A stretch of DNA of 64,000 bases from Streptomyces sp. LBL (lineage in GTDB: Bacteria; Actinomycetota; Actinomycetes; Streptomycetales; Streptomycetaceae): NCBI RefSeq assembly GCF_029893585.1, contig NZ_JARXYX010000008.1, positions 1 through 64,000 of the forward strand. The letters run 5' to 3'. Of this stretch, positions 24,567 through 34,157 are shown in pieces. Within the stretch, counting starts at the first letter, position 1, and each line of letters opens with the position of its first letter. The position numbers and the translations under genes were made by a program. The notes under the pieces were generated by a model. That model was not told where the DNA came from and ran no database searches. It saw only the letters and a list, made by a program, of their open reading frames with translations.

Positions 24567-25514
24567 ATGTTCGTTCCCCCTGCCGGCCCGCGGACCCGCG
24601 TGATCATGGACAACGACTACGCCGGCGACCCGGACGGTCTGTACCAGCTCGTACACCATCTTCTCTCCCCGTCCGTGGACATCAGGGGCGTCATCGGCTC
24701 CCGACACGGCAAGAGCATGCCGGCGCCGGACGAACACCACGCGCGCGACGCGTGTCGGCGCGTCACCGAGGTACTCGAGCTGATGCAGCTCACCGGCAAG
24801 GTCCCCGTGTTCCAGGGGGCGAACCAGCCGATGAAGGACACCACGACCCCTCAGGAGACGGCAGGAGCCGAAGCGCTCATCGCCGAGGCGATGCGCACGG
24901 ACACCACGTCGCCGCTGTACGTCGCTCTTGGAGGACCGCTGACCCAACTGGCCAGCGCTTACCTGATGGAGCCGAGAATCGCCGACCGGCTGACCGCTGT
25001 CTGGATCGGCGGACCGGAATACTTCGGAACCGCCGCCCCGATGGAGTCGCAGGGCCCGGAATACAACATCGGCATCGACATCAACGCGGCGAAGGTCATC
25101 TTCAACGACTCCCCCATTCCCCTGTGGCAGGTGCCGCGCGACGCCTACTTCCAGGCGCTCGTGGGAATGACCGAACTGGTCGTGCACGTCAAGCCCAAGG
25201 GCCCCATCGGCGCATACCTGTTCGCCCGCCTCAACGACGCCCACGAGCTGTTCGCCGAGAAGGGCGGCAATCTGGGAGAGGTGTACGTCCTGGGCGACAA
25301 CCCCATGGTACTGCTGACGGCCCTTCAGATGCCGTTCGACCTGTCCGCTTCATCGAGCAGCAGTCACCAGATGGTCAACGCACCCCGCATCAATGACGAC
25401 GGGTCATACACCCACGGGAAGAACGGCCGCATGATCCGTGTGTACACGCAACTCGACGTCAGGCTGATGGTCCACGACTTCTACGCCAAACTCGAGGCGC
25501 ACCACACCGGCTGA
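24567..25514 (+). CDS. inosine/uridine-preferring nucleoside hydrolase family protein
   Basis: 315 residues. The N-terminal metal-binding cluster (VIMDNDYAGDPDG) is a variant of the DTDxGxDD signature: aspartates remain but DP replaces DD. The later GGPLTQLA and the metal-binding INAAKV region fit the family. The RBS GAGGAGAGG precedes ATG 24567. Family enzymes split the N-glycosidic bond of ribonucleosides, but many homologues act on other ring substrates, so the substrate is uncertain. No signal peptide is seen. Confidence 0.82.
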   Translation: MFVPPAGPRTRVIMDNDYAGDPDGLYQLVHHLLSPSVDIRGVIGSRHGKSMPAPDEHHARDACRRVTEVLELMQLTGKVPVFQGANQPMKDTTTPQETAGAEALIAEAMRTDTTSPLYVALGGPLTQLASAYLMEPRIADRLTAVWIGGPEYFGTAAPMESQGPEYNIGIDINAAKVIFNDSPIPLWQVPRDAYFQALVGMTELVVHVKPKGPIGAYLFARLNDAHELFAEKGGNLGEVYVLGDNPMVLLTALQMPFDLSASSSSSHQMVNAPRINDDGSYTHGKNGRMIRVYTQLDVRLMVHDFYAKLEAHHTG

Positions 25515-25599
25515 CGTCCCGACGACGCTTCCCCGGCGTAGGAGTTCACGCACTCCCGGCGACACGGCGACACGGGGGCCTCGGGGCTCTCGGGGGCCT

Positions 25600-25734
25600 T
25601 CCGGACGCAGGAGCGCACCGGCCGACCAGCCTGATCCCGCCCTGGCTGATCGACCGGGCTTCCGCTCCTGTCAGCAGACACCGCTGACGCTCGTCGAGAG
25701 GCGGAAGGATCGCCTCGAACTCGGCTGCCGGCAA
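25600..25734 (-). pseudogene. ISAzo13-type transposase N-terminal remnant
   Basis: The minus strand encodes AAEFEAILPPLDERQRCLLT then GAEARSISQGGIRLVGR, close to the start of ISAzo13-family transposases (F...LLP.LDERQRR...GAEAR...GGI..V.RA). The similarity fades after about 45 codons and there is no downstream catalytic part. It is a scrap between the nucleoside hydrolase gene and the polysaccharide locus. Nothing else is seen in 25515-25772. Confidence 0.55.
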
Positions 25735-25772
25735 TGTCTGCTGTTACAGGTCAACGCTCTGCACACCCCAGG

Positions 25773-27806
25773 TCAGCTGATATCGACTCGGAAGATCTTG
25801 TCCGAGCCGTCCGCCTCACCTCCGTTGTTGTCGCTGTTGGTGGTCGTCAACCACAACTGGTCGGCGCCCGGCACCGCGGTGACCGTGCGCAGGCGACCGT
25901 AGGTACCGACGTAGTACGCCGCCGGGGTGCCGACGCTCTCGTTGTCGCCGTTGATCGGGATCCGCCACAGGCGTTCGCCGCGCAGGGACGCCATGTAGAC
26001 GACGTTGCGAACGATCGCGATACCGCTGGGCGAGGCCTCGGAGACGTTCCAGGTGGCCTTCGGGTTGGTCATCCCCGAGACGCTGCAGTTGCCCTCGCAG
26101 GTCGGCCAGCCGTAGTTGGCCCCCGGCTTGATCAGGTTCAGTTCGTCCTTGGAGCTGTTGCCGAACTCCGCCTCCCACAACCGGCCGTTGCGGTCGAAGG
26201 CGAGGCCCTGCGGGTTGCGGTGCCCGTAGCTGTAGACGTAGTTCCCGAACGGGTTGCCGGGGGCCGCCTTCCCGTCCGTCGTCATGCGCAGGATCTTGCC
26301 GTTCAGGGAGTCCTTGTCCTGGGCGAGATCGGGTGTCTGGGCCTCGCCGGTGGAGACGTAGAGGTAGCCGTCGGGGCCGAAGACCAGGCGACCGCCGTTG
26401 TGATAGCGGTTCTTCTTGATGCCCTGGAGCAGCACCTTGTAGTCGCTGAGCTTGGTGCCGTCGTACGTCATACGGACCACGCGGTTGCCCTCGGACGCGG
26501 TGTGCATGAAGTAGACGTAATGGTTGGTCGCCCACTTGGGGTCGACGGCGACGCCGAGGAGTCCGCCCTCGCCGTTGGTCGTGACGGCGTTGGGAACGGT
26601 CCCCACCTGGGTCTTCGCGCCGGCCTTCGTGACCTTCCAGACACGGAAGTCGTCCCGCTCGGTGACCAGGGCGGACTGTCCGTCGGGCATCCAGTAGGTG
26701 CCCCACGGGATCGTCCAGCCCGTGGACAGGGTGGCGACGGACGACGGGACACCGCCGTCGGTGGCGCACGCCTTCGTCGTGACGTTCACCGTGTTGCTCT
26801 GCGCCGAGACGTTGCCCGCCGCGTCGCGCGCGACGACGTTCAGGGCGTACGGGCTGTCGCAGGCGAGCCCGGTGAGGGTGGTCGACGTGCCGCTGGTGAC
26901 CGACTTGTAGACCGTGGTGCCGCTGCGCACGTCGTACCCGACGACCGCCCGGTCGTCGGTCGAGGCGCCCCAGGTCAGGTCGACGGCGTTCGACGTGATG
27001 CCGGACACCGACACCGTACCGGGTTTGGCCGGCGGTGTGGTGTCGGAGCTCGCCTTGGTCGTGCAGTCGACGACCGGGCTCGCGGAGGACGTGTTGCCGG
27101 CCGCGTCCCGGGCGATGACGGTGAGGTTGTACGTCGTACCGGGCGTGAGGCCGGTCACCGCCTTGGAGGTCGAACTCCCCGGCGCCTCACCGATCTTGTT
27201 GCCGTGCTCGTAGAGGTCGTACGTCGTCACGCCCACGTTGTCCGTGGCGGCGCCCCAGGCGAGAGTGAGGTCGTCCTCACCGATGTCCGGGCAACTGGGC
27301 TGGCCGGGGCGGGTCGGGGCCTGGGTGTCGGCGGCCGCCCCGAGGCTGACGCGGTCCAGGTTGGGGCCGCCACCGTCGCTGGTGGCGGTCGCGCGGATCT
27401 TGTTGGACCCCGCCTTCAGGGGCACGTTCACGGTCTTCGTCGCCCAGGTGTCCCAGTCGGCCGTCGCCGGGAAGGACACCCCGGAGGCGACGACGGTGCC
27501 GCCCACGGAGATGTCCATCGGCCGGTCCACGGCGGTCCCGTTGGCGTACCGGACGGCCAGCGACGAGGTCCCGGCGGCGGTCGCGCTCACCGTGAACTCC
27601 ACAGAGGAGCCGGTGACGTTGGTGTAGTCGACGAAGCCGGTGCCCGTGTAGCCGGTGTGGTTGGTGGCGACGGCGCCCTGGGAGATGGCGGCGTCCTCGG
27701 CCTGGTAGTCGGTGGCCGCCAGGGCGCTGCCCCCGGTGAAGCCGACGAGCGGTACGGCGAGGGCCAGGGGAATGGCCCACACCAGTGTTCTGGTGGGTCG
27801 TTTCAT
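25773..27806 (-). CDS. secreted PQQ-type sugar (sorbosone/glucose) dehydrogenase with CBM35 and FN3 domains
   Basis: 677 residues: signal peptide (MKRPTRTLVWAIPLALAVPL...ALA), a CBM35-like module (YQAEDAAISQGAVATNHTGY..., about 35-155), two or three fibronectin III repeats (about 160-350; DTQAPTRPGQP, DTTPPAKPGTV) and a six-blade propeller of the glucose/sorbosone dehydrogenase family (GEGGLLGVAVDP, HNGGRLVFGPDGYLYVSTGE, YSYGHRNPQGLAFD). It probably oxidises sugars released outside the cell. It is the last gene of the pectin-type operon, 11 bp after the GH27-GH18 gene. ATG 27806 has GAGGGACA upstream. Confidence 0.88.
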   Translation of the reverse strand: MKRPTRTLVWAIPLALAVPLVGFTGGSALAATDYQAEDAAISQGAVATNHTGYTGTGFVDYTNVTGSSVEFTVSATAAGTSSLAVRYANGTAVDRPMDISVGGTVVASGVSFPATADWDTWATKTVNVPLKAGSNKIRATATSDGGGPNLDRVSLGAAADTQAPTRPGQPSCPDIGEDDLTLAWGAATDNVGVTTYDLYEHGNKIGEAPGSSTSKAVTGLTPGTTYNLTVIARDAAGNTSSASPVVDCTTKASSDTTPPAKPGTVSVSGITSNAVDLTWGASTDDRAVVGYDVRSGTTVYKSVTSGTSTTLTGLACDSPYALNVVARDAAGNVSAQSNTVNVTTKACATDGGVPSSVATLSTGWTIPWGTYWMPDGQSALVTERDDFRVWKVTKAGAKTQVGTVPNAVTTNGEGGLLGVAVDPKWATNHYVYFMHTASEGNRVVRMTYDGTKLSDYKVLLQGIKKNRYHNGGRLVFGPDGYLYVSTGEAQTPDLAQDKDSLNGKILRMTTDGKAAPGNPFGNYVYSYGHRNPQGLAFDRNGRLWEAEFGNSSKDELNLIKPGANYGWPTCEGNCSVSGMTNPKATWNVSEASPSGIAIVRNVVYMASLRGERLWRIPINGDNESVGTPAAYYVGTYGRLRTVTAVPGADQLWLTTTNSDNNGGEADGSDKIFRVDIS

Positions 27807-27817
27807 GATGGTGTCCC

Positions 27818-30085
27818 TCAGCCGGTGTACTGGGTGAAAACCTTCAGGTAGTCGTACGGCTGCTGCGACACGCCGCTGCACGCGTCGCCGTCGTTGCCCG
27901 AGCCGCAGGCGCGGTCACGGTTGACGGACCAGTAGGTGAGGCGCCCGATGTGGTGCTCCTGCGCATAGGCGAGCATGGTCTTGAAGTCGGCGACCCGCAC
28001 CCGCTCCCCCGAGTCGTCGGTGTTGCCGTTCATCGACGACAGCCCGATGTGGGCGTAGGCGGTGGCGTCGCTGTAGCCGTAGGCCGACTTGACCCGTGCC
28101 TTGAGTCCTTCCATGGCCTGCGTGGTCAGGGTGCCCATGTTCGTGGTGCCGCCGCCGAAGTCGAACGGCATGATGCACCAGACGTCGTTCGCCAGACCGG
28201 AGTTCGCGGCCCGCTTGATCATGTCGACGCCGGTGGAGTCGGGGCCGCTGGTGGTGGTGCCGAAGGTGATGACGGTCTTCAGGCCGGGGTTGTTCGCCTT
28301 CACCGTCTTCAGCGCGTCGACCACGCGTTGCCGCACGGTGGCGTTGGACCACTCGGTGTCCTCGATGTCGATGTCGAGGGCCTTCAGCCGGTACGCGTCG
28401 ATCACCTTCTGGTACGCGCCGGCGAGCGCCGAGGCGCTGGAGCACTTCTCGCCGAGCTTGTTCCCGCTCCAGCCGCCGACGGAGACCATGACGTCACCGC
28501 CGGCGGATCTGATCGCGTCGATCCTCGACTGGTCGGTGCCCCCGGTCAGCGGGCGCGAGCCGTCCCACTTCGGGTTGCAGCCGCCGTCGGAGAGGATGAA
28601 CGCGAGCGTGAACCACTTGACGCCGGTCGCCGACATCACCGAGGTGGGGTTCGGCGGGTTGCCCCAGCCGAGGTACTCGTAGGGGGCGACGGCCATGCCC
28701 GGTGAAGCGACCGCGCTCTTCAGGGAATTGACGGGCTTCACGCGGATCAGCCGGGTCTCGCCGGGCCGCAGAGTCGCGCTGTAGGAGTCGGCGATCACGC
28801 CCTTGTGGGAGCCGGACCACAGGTCGGTGACGTCACCGGAGCCGGTGAAGCCGACCTCAGACCAGTCCACGGCGACGGTCGCGTTGCCGGACGTCCCGGT
28901 GTTGAACAGGGCCACGACGTACTGGCCGTCGCTCTCCTTCTTGCTCCAGACCTGCTTGACCCCGCTGTTCACGATCCGCTTGGCGGCGACGCCGTCCTGG
29001 TTGACTCCGATGAGCCGGTCGTTCGTCAGCATCGCCTTGTCGACCGGGTCGAGATCGGTCAGGTCGGTGCCGAGCAGCAGCGGTGAGGCGGCCATCGCCC
29101 AGAGGGTGAAGTGGGACCGGCGCTGGTCGGCGGTGAGGCCCGCCTGGTCGCCGTTGCCGATCTCGAGGGAGTCGAGGTCGTTCCAGCCGCCCGGACCGGC
29201 GTGCGGCTGCCAGGAGGCCGCGGTGTTGAAGCGGGAGGAGACGTGGGACCAGTCGGTGAGCGGGTAGCCGCTGCCGTTGTCACCCGGACCGCAGTAGCAC
29301 TCCACGTCGCCCTGCGTGCGCCAACTGTTGGCGAGTTTGCCCCAGGTGGGGGCGTCCGCGATCGCGAGGTTGTTGGACAGCGCGAAATTGATGGGCCGTC
29401 CGGTGGCGCGCAGCGCCTTGTCCCAGGCCTGGACGTCGGGGATGTCCTGGCTGCCCACTCCGTCGATCTTCAGGTAGTCGACTCCCCAGGAGGCGAACTG
29501 CCGCGCCCAGGAGTTCACGAACTCCTGCGCACCCGGCTTCTGGTAGTCGATGTAGTACATGTTCTTGCAGTTGTAGTTCTTCTCCGTCTTCGATGTGTCC
29601 GCGATGTCCTTCGCGTGGTACGAGGTCCCCTCGATCGGCGTGTTCTTCGTGACGGCGTTCTTGGCGATGCCGGGCGTCACGTAGAAGCCGAACTTCAGGC
29701 CCTTGGAGTGGATGTAGTCGGCCAGCGCCTTGATGCCGCCGGGGAACTTGGCCGAGTCCACGGACCAGCGGCCGTAGGAGTCGACGACGAAGCCGTTGTC
29801 GTCGCACTTCTGCCAGAAGTCGTCGAGGTTGATGTGGACGAAGCCGTGGTTCTTGAGGCCGCTGGACACGAGCGCGTCGGCCTGGGCCTTGATCTTCGCC
29901 TCGGTCGGCCAGCGGCGCGTGAAGCTCCAGCTGCTCCAGCCCATCGCGGGCCGGACCGACTGGCCGTTGTCGGAGGCGGCCGCCGGACGGGCGGCGGCCA
30001 GCAGCGGGACGGCCGAGGCGATCAGCAGCCCGACCAGGGCCACGATCAGTGATCTGACGCGGGTGACGCGGGTGATGCCTGTCAT
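27818..30085 (-). CDS. secreted two-enzyme protein: GH27 alpha-galactosidase-like plus GH18 chitinase-like
   Basis: 755 residues. After a signal peptide, the first half (about 40-460) is GH27: PAMGWSSWSF, HINLDDFW, DYLKIDGVG with the nucleophile aspartate, and GGWNDLDSLEIGNG. The second half (about 465-755) is GH18-like: VMVSVGGWSG and KALDIDIEDTEW, a form of the DxxDxDxE active-site strand, ending near YDYLKVFTQYTG. The junction is short, with no long linker. A GH27-GH18 fusion is unusual. ATG 30085 overlaps the upstream stop as TGATG, so translation is coupled. It probably works on galactose side chains of plant polysaccharides; the role of the GH18 part is unclear. Confidence 0.82.
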   Translation of the reverse strand: MTGITRVTRVRSLIVALVGLLIASAVPLLAAARPAAASDNGQSVRPAMGWSSWSFTRRWPTEAKIKAQADALVSSGLKNHGFVHINLDDFWQKCDDNGFVVDSYGRWSVDSAKFPGGIKALADYIHSKGLKFGFYVTPGIAKNAVTKNTPIEGTSYHAKDIADTSKTEKNYNCKNMYYIDYQKPGAQEFVNSWARQFASWGVDYLKIDGVGSQDIPDVQAWDKALRATGRPINFALSNNLAIADAPTWGKLANSWRTQGDVECYCGPGDNGSGYPLTDWSHVSSRFNTAASWQPHAGPGGWNDLDSLEIGNGDQAGLTADQRRSHFTLWAMAASPLLLGTDLTDLDPVDKAMLTNDRLIGVNQDGVAAKRIVNSGVKQVWSKKESDGQYVVALFNTGTSGNATVAVDWSEVGFTGSGDVTDLWSGSHKGVIADSYSATLRPGETRLIRVKPVNSLKSAVASPGMAVAPYEYLGWGNPPNPTSVMSATGVKWFTLAFILSDGGCNPKWDGSRPLTGGTDQSRIDAIRSAGGDVMVSVGGWSGNKLGEKCSSASALAGAYQKVIDAYRLKALDIDIEDTEWSNATVRQRVVDALKTVKANNPGLKTVITFGTTTSGPDSTGVDMIKRAANSGLANDVWCIMPFDFGGGTTNMGTLTTQAMEGLKARVKSAYGYSDATAYAHIGLSSMNGNTDDSGERVRVADFKTMLAYAQEHHIGRLTYWSVNRDRACGSGNDGDACSGVSQQPYDYLKVFTQYTG

Positions 30086-33000
30086 CACTGTCCCCTCTTC
30101 GCGGGAGTCGCGTACGAGGTGCCGATCCACGCCTCGTCGATCCGCAGCCGCTGGTAGCGGGTCGTGTCGGTGGCCGCGGCCCAGGTGGAGTCGACCTCGA
30201 GGCGTACGTAGCGGGCGTTGGCGGCGGTCAGGTCGATGCCCTGCATGCCGCGGCGGCTCGGCAGCTGGCCGGTCTTCACCGGGCTGCCCCACGTCGAGCC
30301 GTCGGCGCTCAGGTACACCTTGTAGTCCTTGATCCGCGCCGACTGCTCGGTGTCCGAGCGGGCGTAGGCGACGGAGTCCTCGCGCTGGTTGAGCCCGACG
30401 TACTGGACCTTCTTCGAGCTACCGAGGTCGAAGGTGAGGCTGACCGGGAGGGTCTTGTTGTTGTCCCAGTAGGTGCGGTAGTCACCGTCACCGGCGGCCG
30501 AGGCCGCGTGACCGCTCGCCGAAGCGCTCGCGCTCACCTTGACGCCGGAGAGGATGCCCTGGCGGCCGGTCGTCGTGACCTTGAACACCGTGTCGTACGG
30601 GTCCCAGTCGCCGAGGCCGTCCAGGGTGAGTACGCCGCCCGACTGCGACCACGAAACCGCCGCTCCGGTGCGGAGGTCGGTGACCGACGCGATGCGGTAG
30701 CCGTTGTCGCGGATGCGCAGGGTGCTGGTGCTGGGCGGGGTCAGGACGTGGATGTACTGGCGGTTGGCGTTGGTCTTGCTGATCGTGGTCACGCCGTGCG
30801 CGCCGTCGTTCCAGAAGCCCGGCTTGAGACCGCCGTACATGTAGCCGCCGCCCTCCGTACCGTGCAGGGACTCCCAGATGGGGTCGAGGTAGGAGTTCGC
30901 GAAGGTGTTGAAGTCGGCCTGGTTGGCCGGGAACTTACCGTTGACCTGGGCGGTCTCCGCCATCAGCGCCTTCACGGACGAGCCGACGTTGGTGACGAGA
31001 CGGCCGAAGGTGAGCATCTTGTCGACCGCCGGGTCGGTGCCGCCGTACCACCAGGCGCCGGTGGAGGGCAGCTTGAAGTCGGCCTCTGTGAGGCGGGGTT
31101 GGGCCGTGTAGACCGCCTGCGGGTAGTCGTACGCCGGCGTCATTCCCGTCTTCTGCTCATTGCTGATCATGTCCATGATCGACGTGTCTTCGTTGTTGTT
31201 GCTGATCGTGTAGTTCGGGCGCTTCTGGTAGATCTGCGCGTAGAGGTTGTTGCTCTCCCAGTACGCGTTGTCGTTGTCGATCCAGAAGCCGCCGAGGTCG
31301 GGGTAGCGGTCCATGACCTCGAAGAAGTTGTCGTAGCTGAACTGCCCGAAGCCGTCCCGGGTGGTCAGGTCGACGTCCTTGCCCTTGTACGAGGAGTACG
31401 CCGCCGAGTCGAGCCACTCGTTGCCGCCCTCGGCGTGCCACTGGGGGTCGTCGGTCATGTAGAGGATGACCTTCAGCCCCTTGGCCTTCGCGGCGGTGAC
31501 CAGTTCGCCGAGGAAGTCCCGCTTGGTGGAGCAGGAGCCGGGGATCTTCGACGGCCAGGCGCGGGCGTAGCCGAGGCGGCTGTGGAAGGAGGCGAGGACG
31601 ATGTACTGCGTGTGCAGCTTCTGGGCCTCCTTCACCCAGTAGTCGGCGTTCCAGCCGCCGTTCGTGACGTCGCTCTCCCACTCGGTGCAGCTGGTGTGGG
31701 CGGGCGCGGTGCGCAGGCCCCAGTGCAGGAACAGGCCGCCGACGGAGTTGCGCAGGAATTCCTGGCGGGGGTTCTCCAGGTCGAGCGGCTTCGCCGCCGT
31801 GGCCGCGCAGTTCTCGCTCGACCCGCTGCCCGACACCCGCAGCGCGCCGCCGGAGGTGTTCTGCGTGTCCGTCAGGCAGTAGCCGGTGACGTTCTGGAAG
31901 CCCACGTCGTGCGGGGAGTTGCTGCCGCGCTGAGCGGTGAAGCCGGTGAACCTGATTCCGCTCGCCTCGTTCGCGATGACCGCGGGGCGTCCGTCGTCCG
32001 CCGCGGACCTCACCGAGCTGTCGGTGAAGGTGACGTTGTCGGCGTTGTGCAGGTACCAGCCGTACGCCGGCCGGGTGCCGATGGCCTTCGGGTTGTAGTC
32101 GGCCGGGTCGTTGCTCGGCACCGCGGTGGACATGGTGCCGTTGCCGCCGGGGACCGTGATGTTGACGTTGGTGAACGTCACGCCGTCGATGCGGTGGCCG
32201 CTCTCGCCCCACAGGGTGGGGCTGAAGGAGGGGCTGTTGCCGGTGGCCGTGATGTTGTCGTACGTGACGTTGCTGATGGAGCCGACGCCCGGGTTGTTCC
32301 CGCACCGTTTCCGGGTGCCGATCTTCTGCATGATCGGTGAGTGGACGTCGGTCATCGTGATGTCGCGGTAGTGGACGTCGGAGATCTTCGCGCCGTCCAT
32401 CGACACCATGCCGAGGCCGGACTTGTCGGCGCCCTCGATGCGGATGTTCTCGAACCGGTAGTCCGAGAAGTCGCCGCAGGTCTCGGAGCCGAACATCAGG
32501 GCGTTGCAGCAACGGGCCGACAGATAGGAGTCGTTGACACGGACGTGTCCGTTGGCGAGCTTGGCGCCGAGGGCGTAGTCGCTCTTGAAGACCAGTGCGT
32601 CGTCGTTGGCCTTGATGCTGGCGTTGGTGATCGTGACGTCGGTGGTGGAGATGATGTTCCAGCCGTCGCGGTCGTTCGCCGTGTCGATGGTCAGGCGGTC
32701 CGAGACGACGTTCTTGCAGCCGTTGATGAGGGCCGCGAAGTGGCCGCCGCGGCGGAGCGTGAGCCCGTCCCCGATGCGCAGTCCGTCGCACCGGGTCAGC
32801 GAGATGATCTTGTCGGCCTCCCCGGAGTCCGGGTTGCCGGTGATCAGGTTGCCCATGCCGTCGATGACGCCCTGGCCGACGAACCCGATGTCGGTGAGCC
32901 GGTCGCCGTAGATCATCGCGTCGCGGAAGTGGCTGTGCCCGTAGTCCTGGTAGGCGTCGTACGGGTTGGACTCGGCCTTGTCGTAGGCGTCGGCGCTGGA

Positions 33001-33351
33001 GCCCTGGATCGTGGCGCCCTTGTCGAGCTGAAGCGTCACGTGGCTCTTCATGCGGATGGTGTTCTTGGACTTGTAGTCGCCGGAGGGGAAGCGGACCGTG
33101 CCGCCTCCGCTCGCCGAACCGGCCGCTGTGATGGCCTTGTTGATGGCGGGCGTGTCGTTGGTGGAGCCGTCTCCCTTGGCGCCGTAGTCGCGTACGTCGA
33201 AGACGGCAGCGGCGGCGGGAGCGGTCGGCTGGGCCGCGGGGGCGGTCGGCTGGGCCGCGGGGGCGGCGGGTTGGGTGAGCCCGAGGACGACGGCGAAGGC
33301 GAAGAGGACGATCGCCGCGACCCGGTGTCCGGGAACGGTGGGGGGTCTCAT
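30085..33351 (-). CDS. secreted GH28 polygalacturonase-like plus GH29 fucosidase-like fusion with F5/8C domain
   Basis: 1088 residues. Signal peptide and a PTAPAAQ repeat linker (about 1-50). Then a right-handed beta-helix of the pectinase fold (FDVRDYGAKGDGSTNDTPAINKAI; NDDALVFKSD; GSETCGD). A GH29-like barrel follows (GGLFLHWGLRTAPAHT, LVTAAKAKGLKVILYMTDDPQWH, LGGFWIDNDNAYWE), then a galactose-binding F5/8C domain (about 955-1080; VSLTFDLGSSKKVQYVGLNQRED). GH28 acts on galacturonan or rhamnogalacturonan backbones, GH29 on alpha-fucose; having both in one chain is odd. ATG 33351 has GAGGAG 8 nt upstream and starts 13 bp after the previous stop. Confidence 0.8.
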   Translation of the reverse strand: MRPPTVPGHRVAAIVLFAFAVVLGLTQPAAPAAQPTAPAAQPTAPAAAAVFDVRDYGAKGDGSTNDTPAINKAITAAGSASGGGTVRFPSGDYKSKNTIRMKSHVTLQLDKGATIQGSSADAYDKAESNPYDAYQDYGHSHFRDAMIYGDRLTDIGFVGQGVIDGMGNLITGNPDSGEADKIISLTRCDGLRIGDGLTLRRGGHFAALINGCKNVVSDRLTIDTANDRDGWNIISTTDVTITNASIKANDDALVFKSDYALGAKLANGHVRVNDSYLSARCCNALMFGSETCGDFSDYRFENIRIEGADKSGLGMVSMDGAKISDVHYRDITMTDVHSPIMQKIGTRKRCGNNPGVGSISNVTYDNITATGNSPSFSPTLWGESGHRIDGVTFTNVNITVPGGNGTMSTAVPSNDPADYNPKAIGTRPAYGWYLHNADNVTFTDSSVRSAADDGRPAVIANEASGIRFTGFTAQRGSNSPHDVGFQNVTGYCLTDTQNTSGGALRVSGSGSSENCAATAAKPLDLENPRQEFLRNSVGGLFLHWGLRTAPAHTSCTEWESDVTNGGWNADYWVKEAQKLHTQYIVLASFHSRLGYARAWPSKIPGSCSTKRDFLGELVTAAKAKGLKVILYMTDDPQWHAEGGNEWLDSAAYSSYKGKDVDLTTRDGFGQFSYDNFFEVMDRYPDLGGFWIDNDNAYWESNNLYAQIYQKRPNYTISNNNEDTSIMDMISNEQKTGMTPAYDYPQAVYTAQPRLTEADFKLPSTGAWWYGGTDPAVDKMLTFGRLVTNVGSSVKALMAETAQVNGKFPANQADFNTFANSYLDPIWESLHGTEGGGYMYGGLKPGFWNDGAHGVTTISKTNANRQYIHVLTPPSTSTLRIRDNGYRIASVTDLRTGAAVSWSQSGGVLTLDGLGDWDPYDTVFKVTTTGRQGILSGVKVSASASASGHAASAAGDGDYRTYWDNNKTLPVSLTFDLGSSKKVQYVGLNQREDSVAYARSDTEQSARIKDYKVYLSADGSTWGSPVKTGQLPSRRGMQGIDLTAANARYVRLEVDSTWAAATDTTRYQRLRIDEAWIGTSYATPAKRGQ

Positions 33352-33364
33352 GGGGCGGGGCTCC

Positions 33365-34153
33365 TCATCCGAGCTGGTAGCCGCGGAGATCGGTGAGCAG
33401 GAGGTAGGTGTTCTGCAGGGATCCGGAGGTGTCGCCGAGGGAGCGGTAGATGCCCCACTTCGGGCGCACACGGTCGGCGAGGAAGGTGTCGACCCCGGTC
33501 TTCGACGCGTCGATGACGGTCGAGCCGCCACTCTTGAGGATCCAGCGGACCGAGCCCGCCGAGCCGTCGCCGACCTTGATCTGGAAGTCGACGTCCGTCC
33601 ATTTGTCGTGCAGGGGTTCCAGATCGGTGCGGCCGATGAGGATGTCGTCGATGGCGAGCTTCAGCTCGATGGTCTGCTTGCCGTTGACCCGGCGCAGGGA
33701 CTGCACGACGATCGGCGAGGTGCCGGTGCCCGGCTGCTTCATCTGCATGATGTGCGTGAAGGTGGTGGTCGCCTTCAGCGAGCTCGGGATGTACATGGAG
33801 TACGTGACCCGCCAGGTCTGGCCCTCGGTCCACTTCAGGTAGCTGCTGCTGCCGGTGCGCAGTCCGGTGACCTCCTGCCGCTGCCGGTCGGTCGACGTGT
33901 CGCGGTCGACCGTGTGCATGTTGAAGCGCCAGTTGTTGCCGGTGGCGTAGATGTGCGGCTGTCCGGCGGTGTGCGAGTCCGCGCGGTCGTCCTCGATCGA
34001 CTCGAAGGCGCCCAGACCGTCACCGCTCGCGGACGGCGCCCACTTCTGCTGCCAGGAGGCGGCGTGCGCCGTGGTCGCGGCCGGCAGACCGACCGCGGCT
34101 CCCGCCGCGCCGCCGAGGGCGGCGCCCAGCAGCCTCCTTCTGGATGTGCTCAT
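33365..34153 (-). CDS. Tat-exported polysaccharide lyase-like protein (heparin lyase I fold)
   Basis: 262 residues with a twin-arginine signal (MSTSRRRLLGAALGGAAGAA...AHA). The mature part looks like the jelly-roll of the heparin lyase I/alginate lyase group (RADSHTAGQPHIYATGNNWRFNMHTVDRD, RQRQEV, TFTHIMQMK, WTDVDFQIK, KWGIYRSLGD). Catalytic residues are not certain from reading alone. It sits 4 bp after the GH105 stop and 13 bp before the GH28-GH29 start, so it is part of one operon. GH105 enzymes use the unsaturated sugars made by lyases, which supports lyase function here. Confidence 0.7.
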   Translation of the reverse strand: MSTSRRRLLGAALGGAAGAAVGLPAATTAHAASWQQKWAPSASGDGLGAFESIEDDRADSHTAGQPHIYATGNNWRFNMHTVDRDTSTDRQRQEVTGLRTGSSSYLKWTEGQTWRVTYSMYIPSSLKATTTFTHIMQMKQPGTGTSPIVVQSLRRVNGKQTIELKLAIDDILIGRTDLEPLHDKWTDVDFQIKVGDGSAGSVRWILKSGGSTVIDASKTGVDTFLADRVRPKWGIYRSLGDTSGSLQNTYLLLTDLRGYQLG

Positions 34154-34157
34154 GACA

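Noticed and set aside
25734..27851. 705-codon plus-strand frame
   Set aside because: Exact antisense shadow of the CBM35/FN3 dehydrogenase gene, Val/Arg/Gly rich with no motif.
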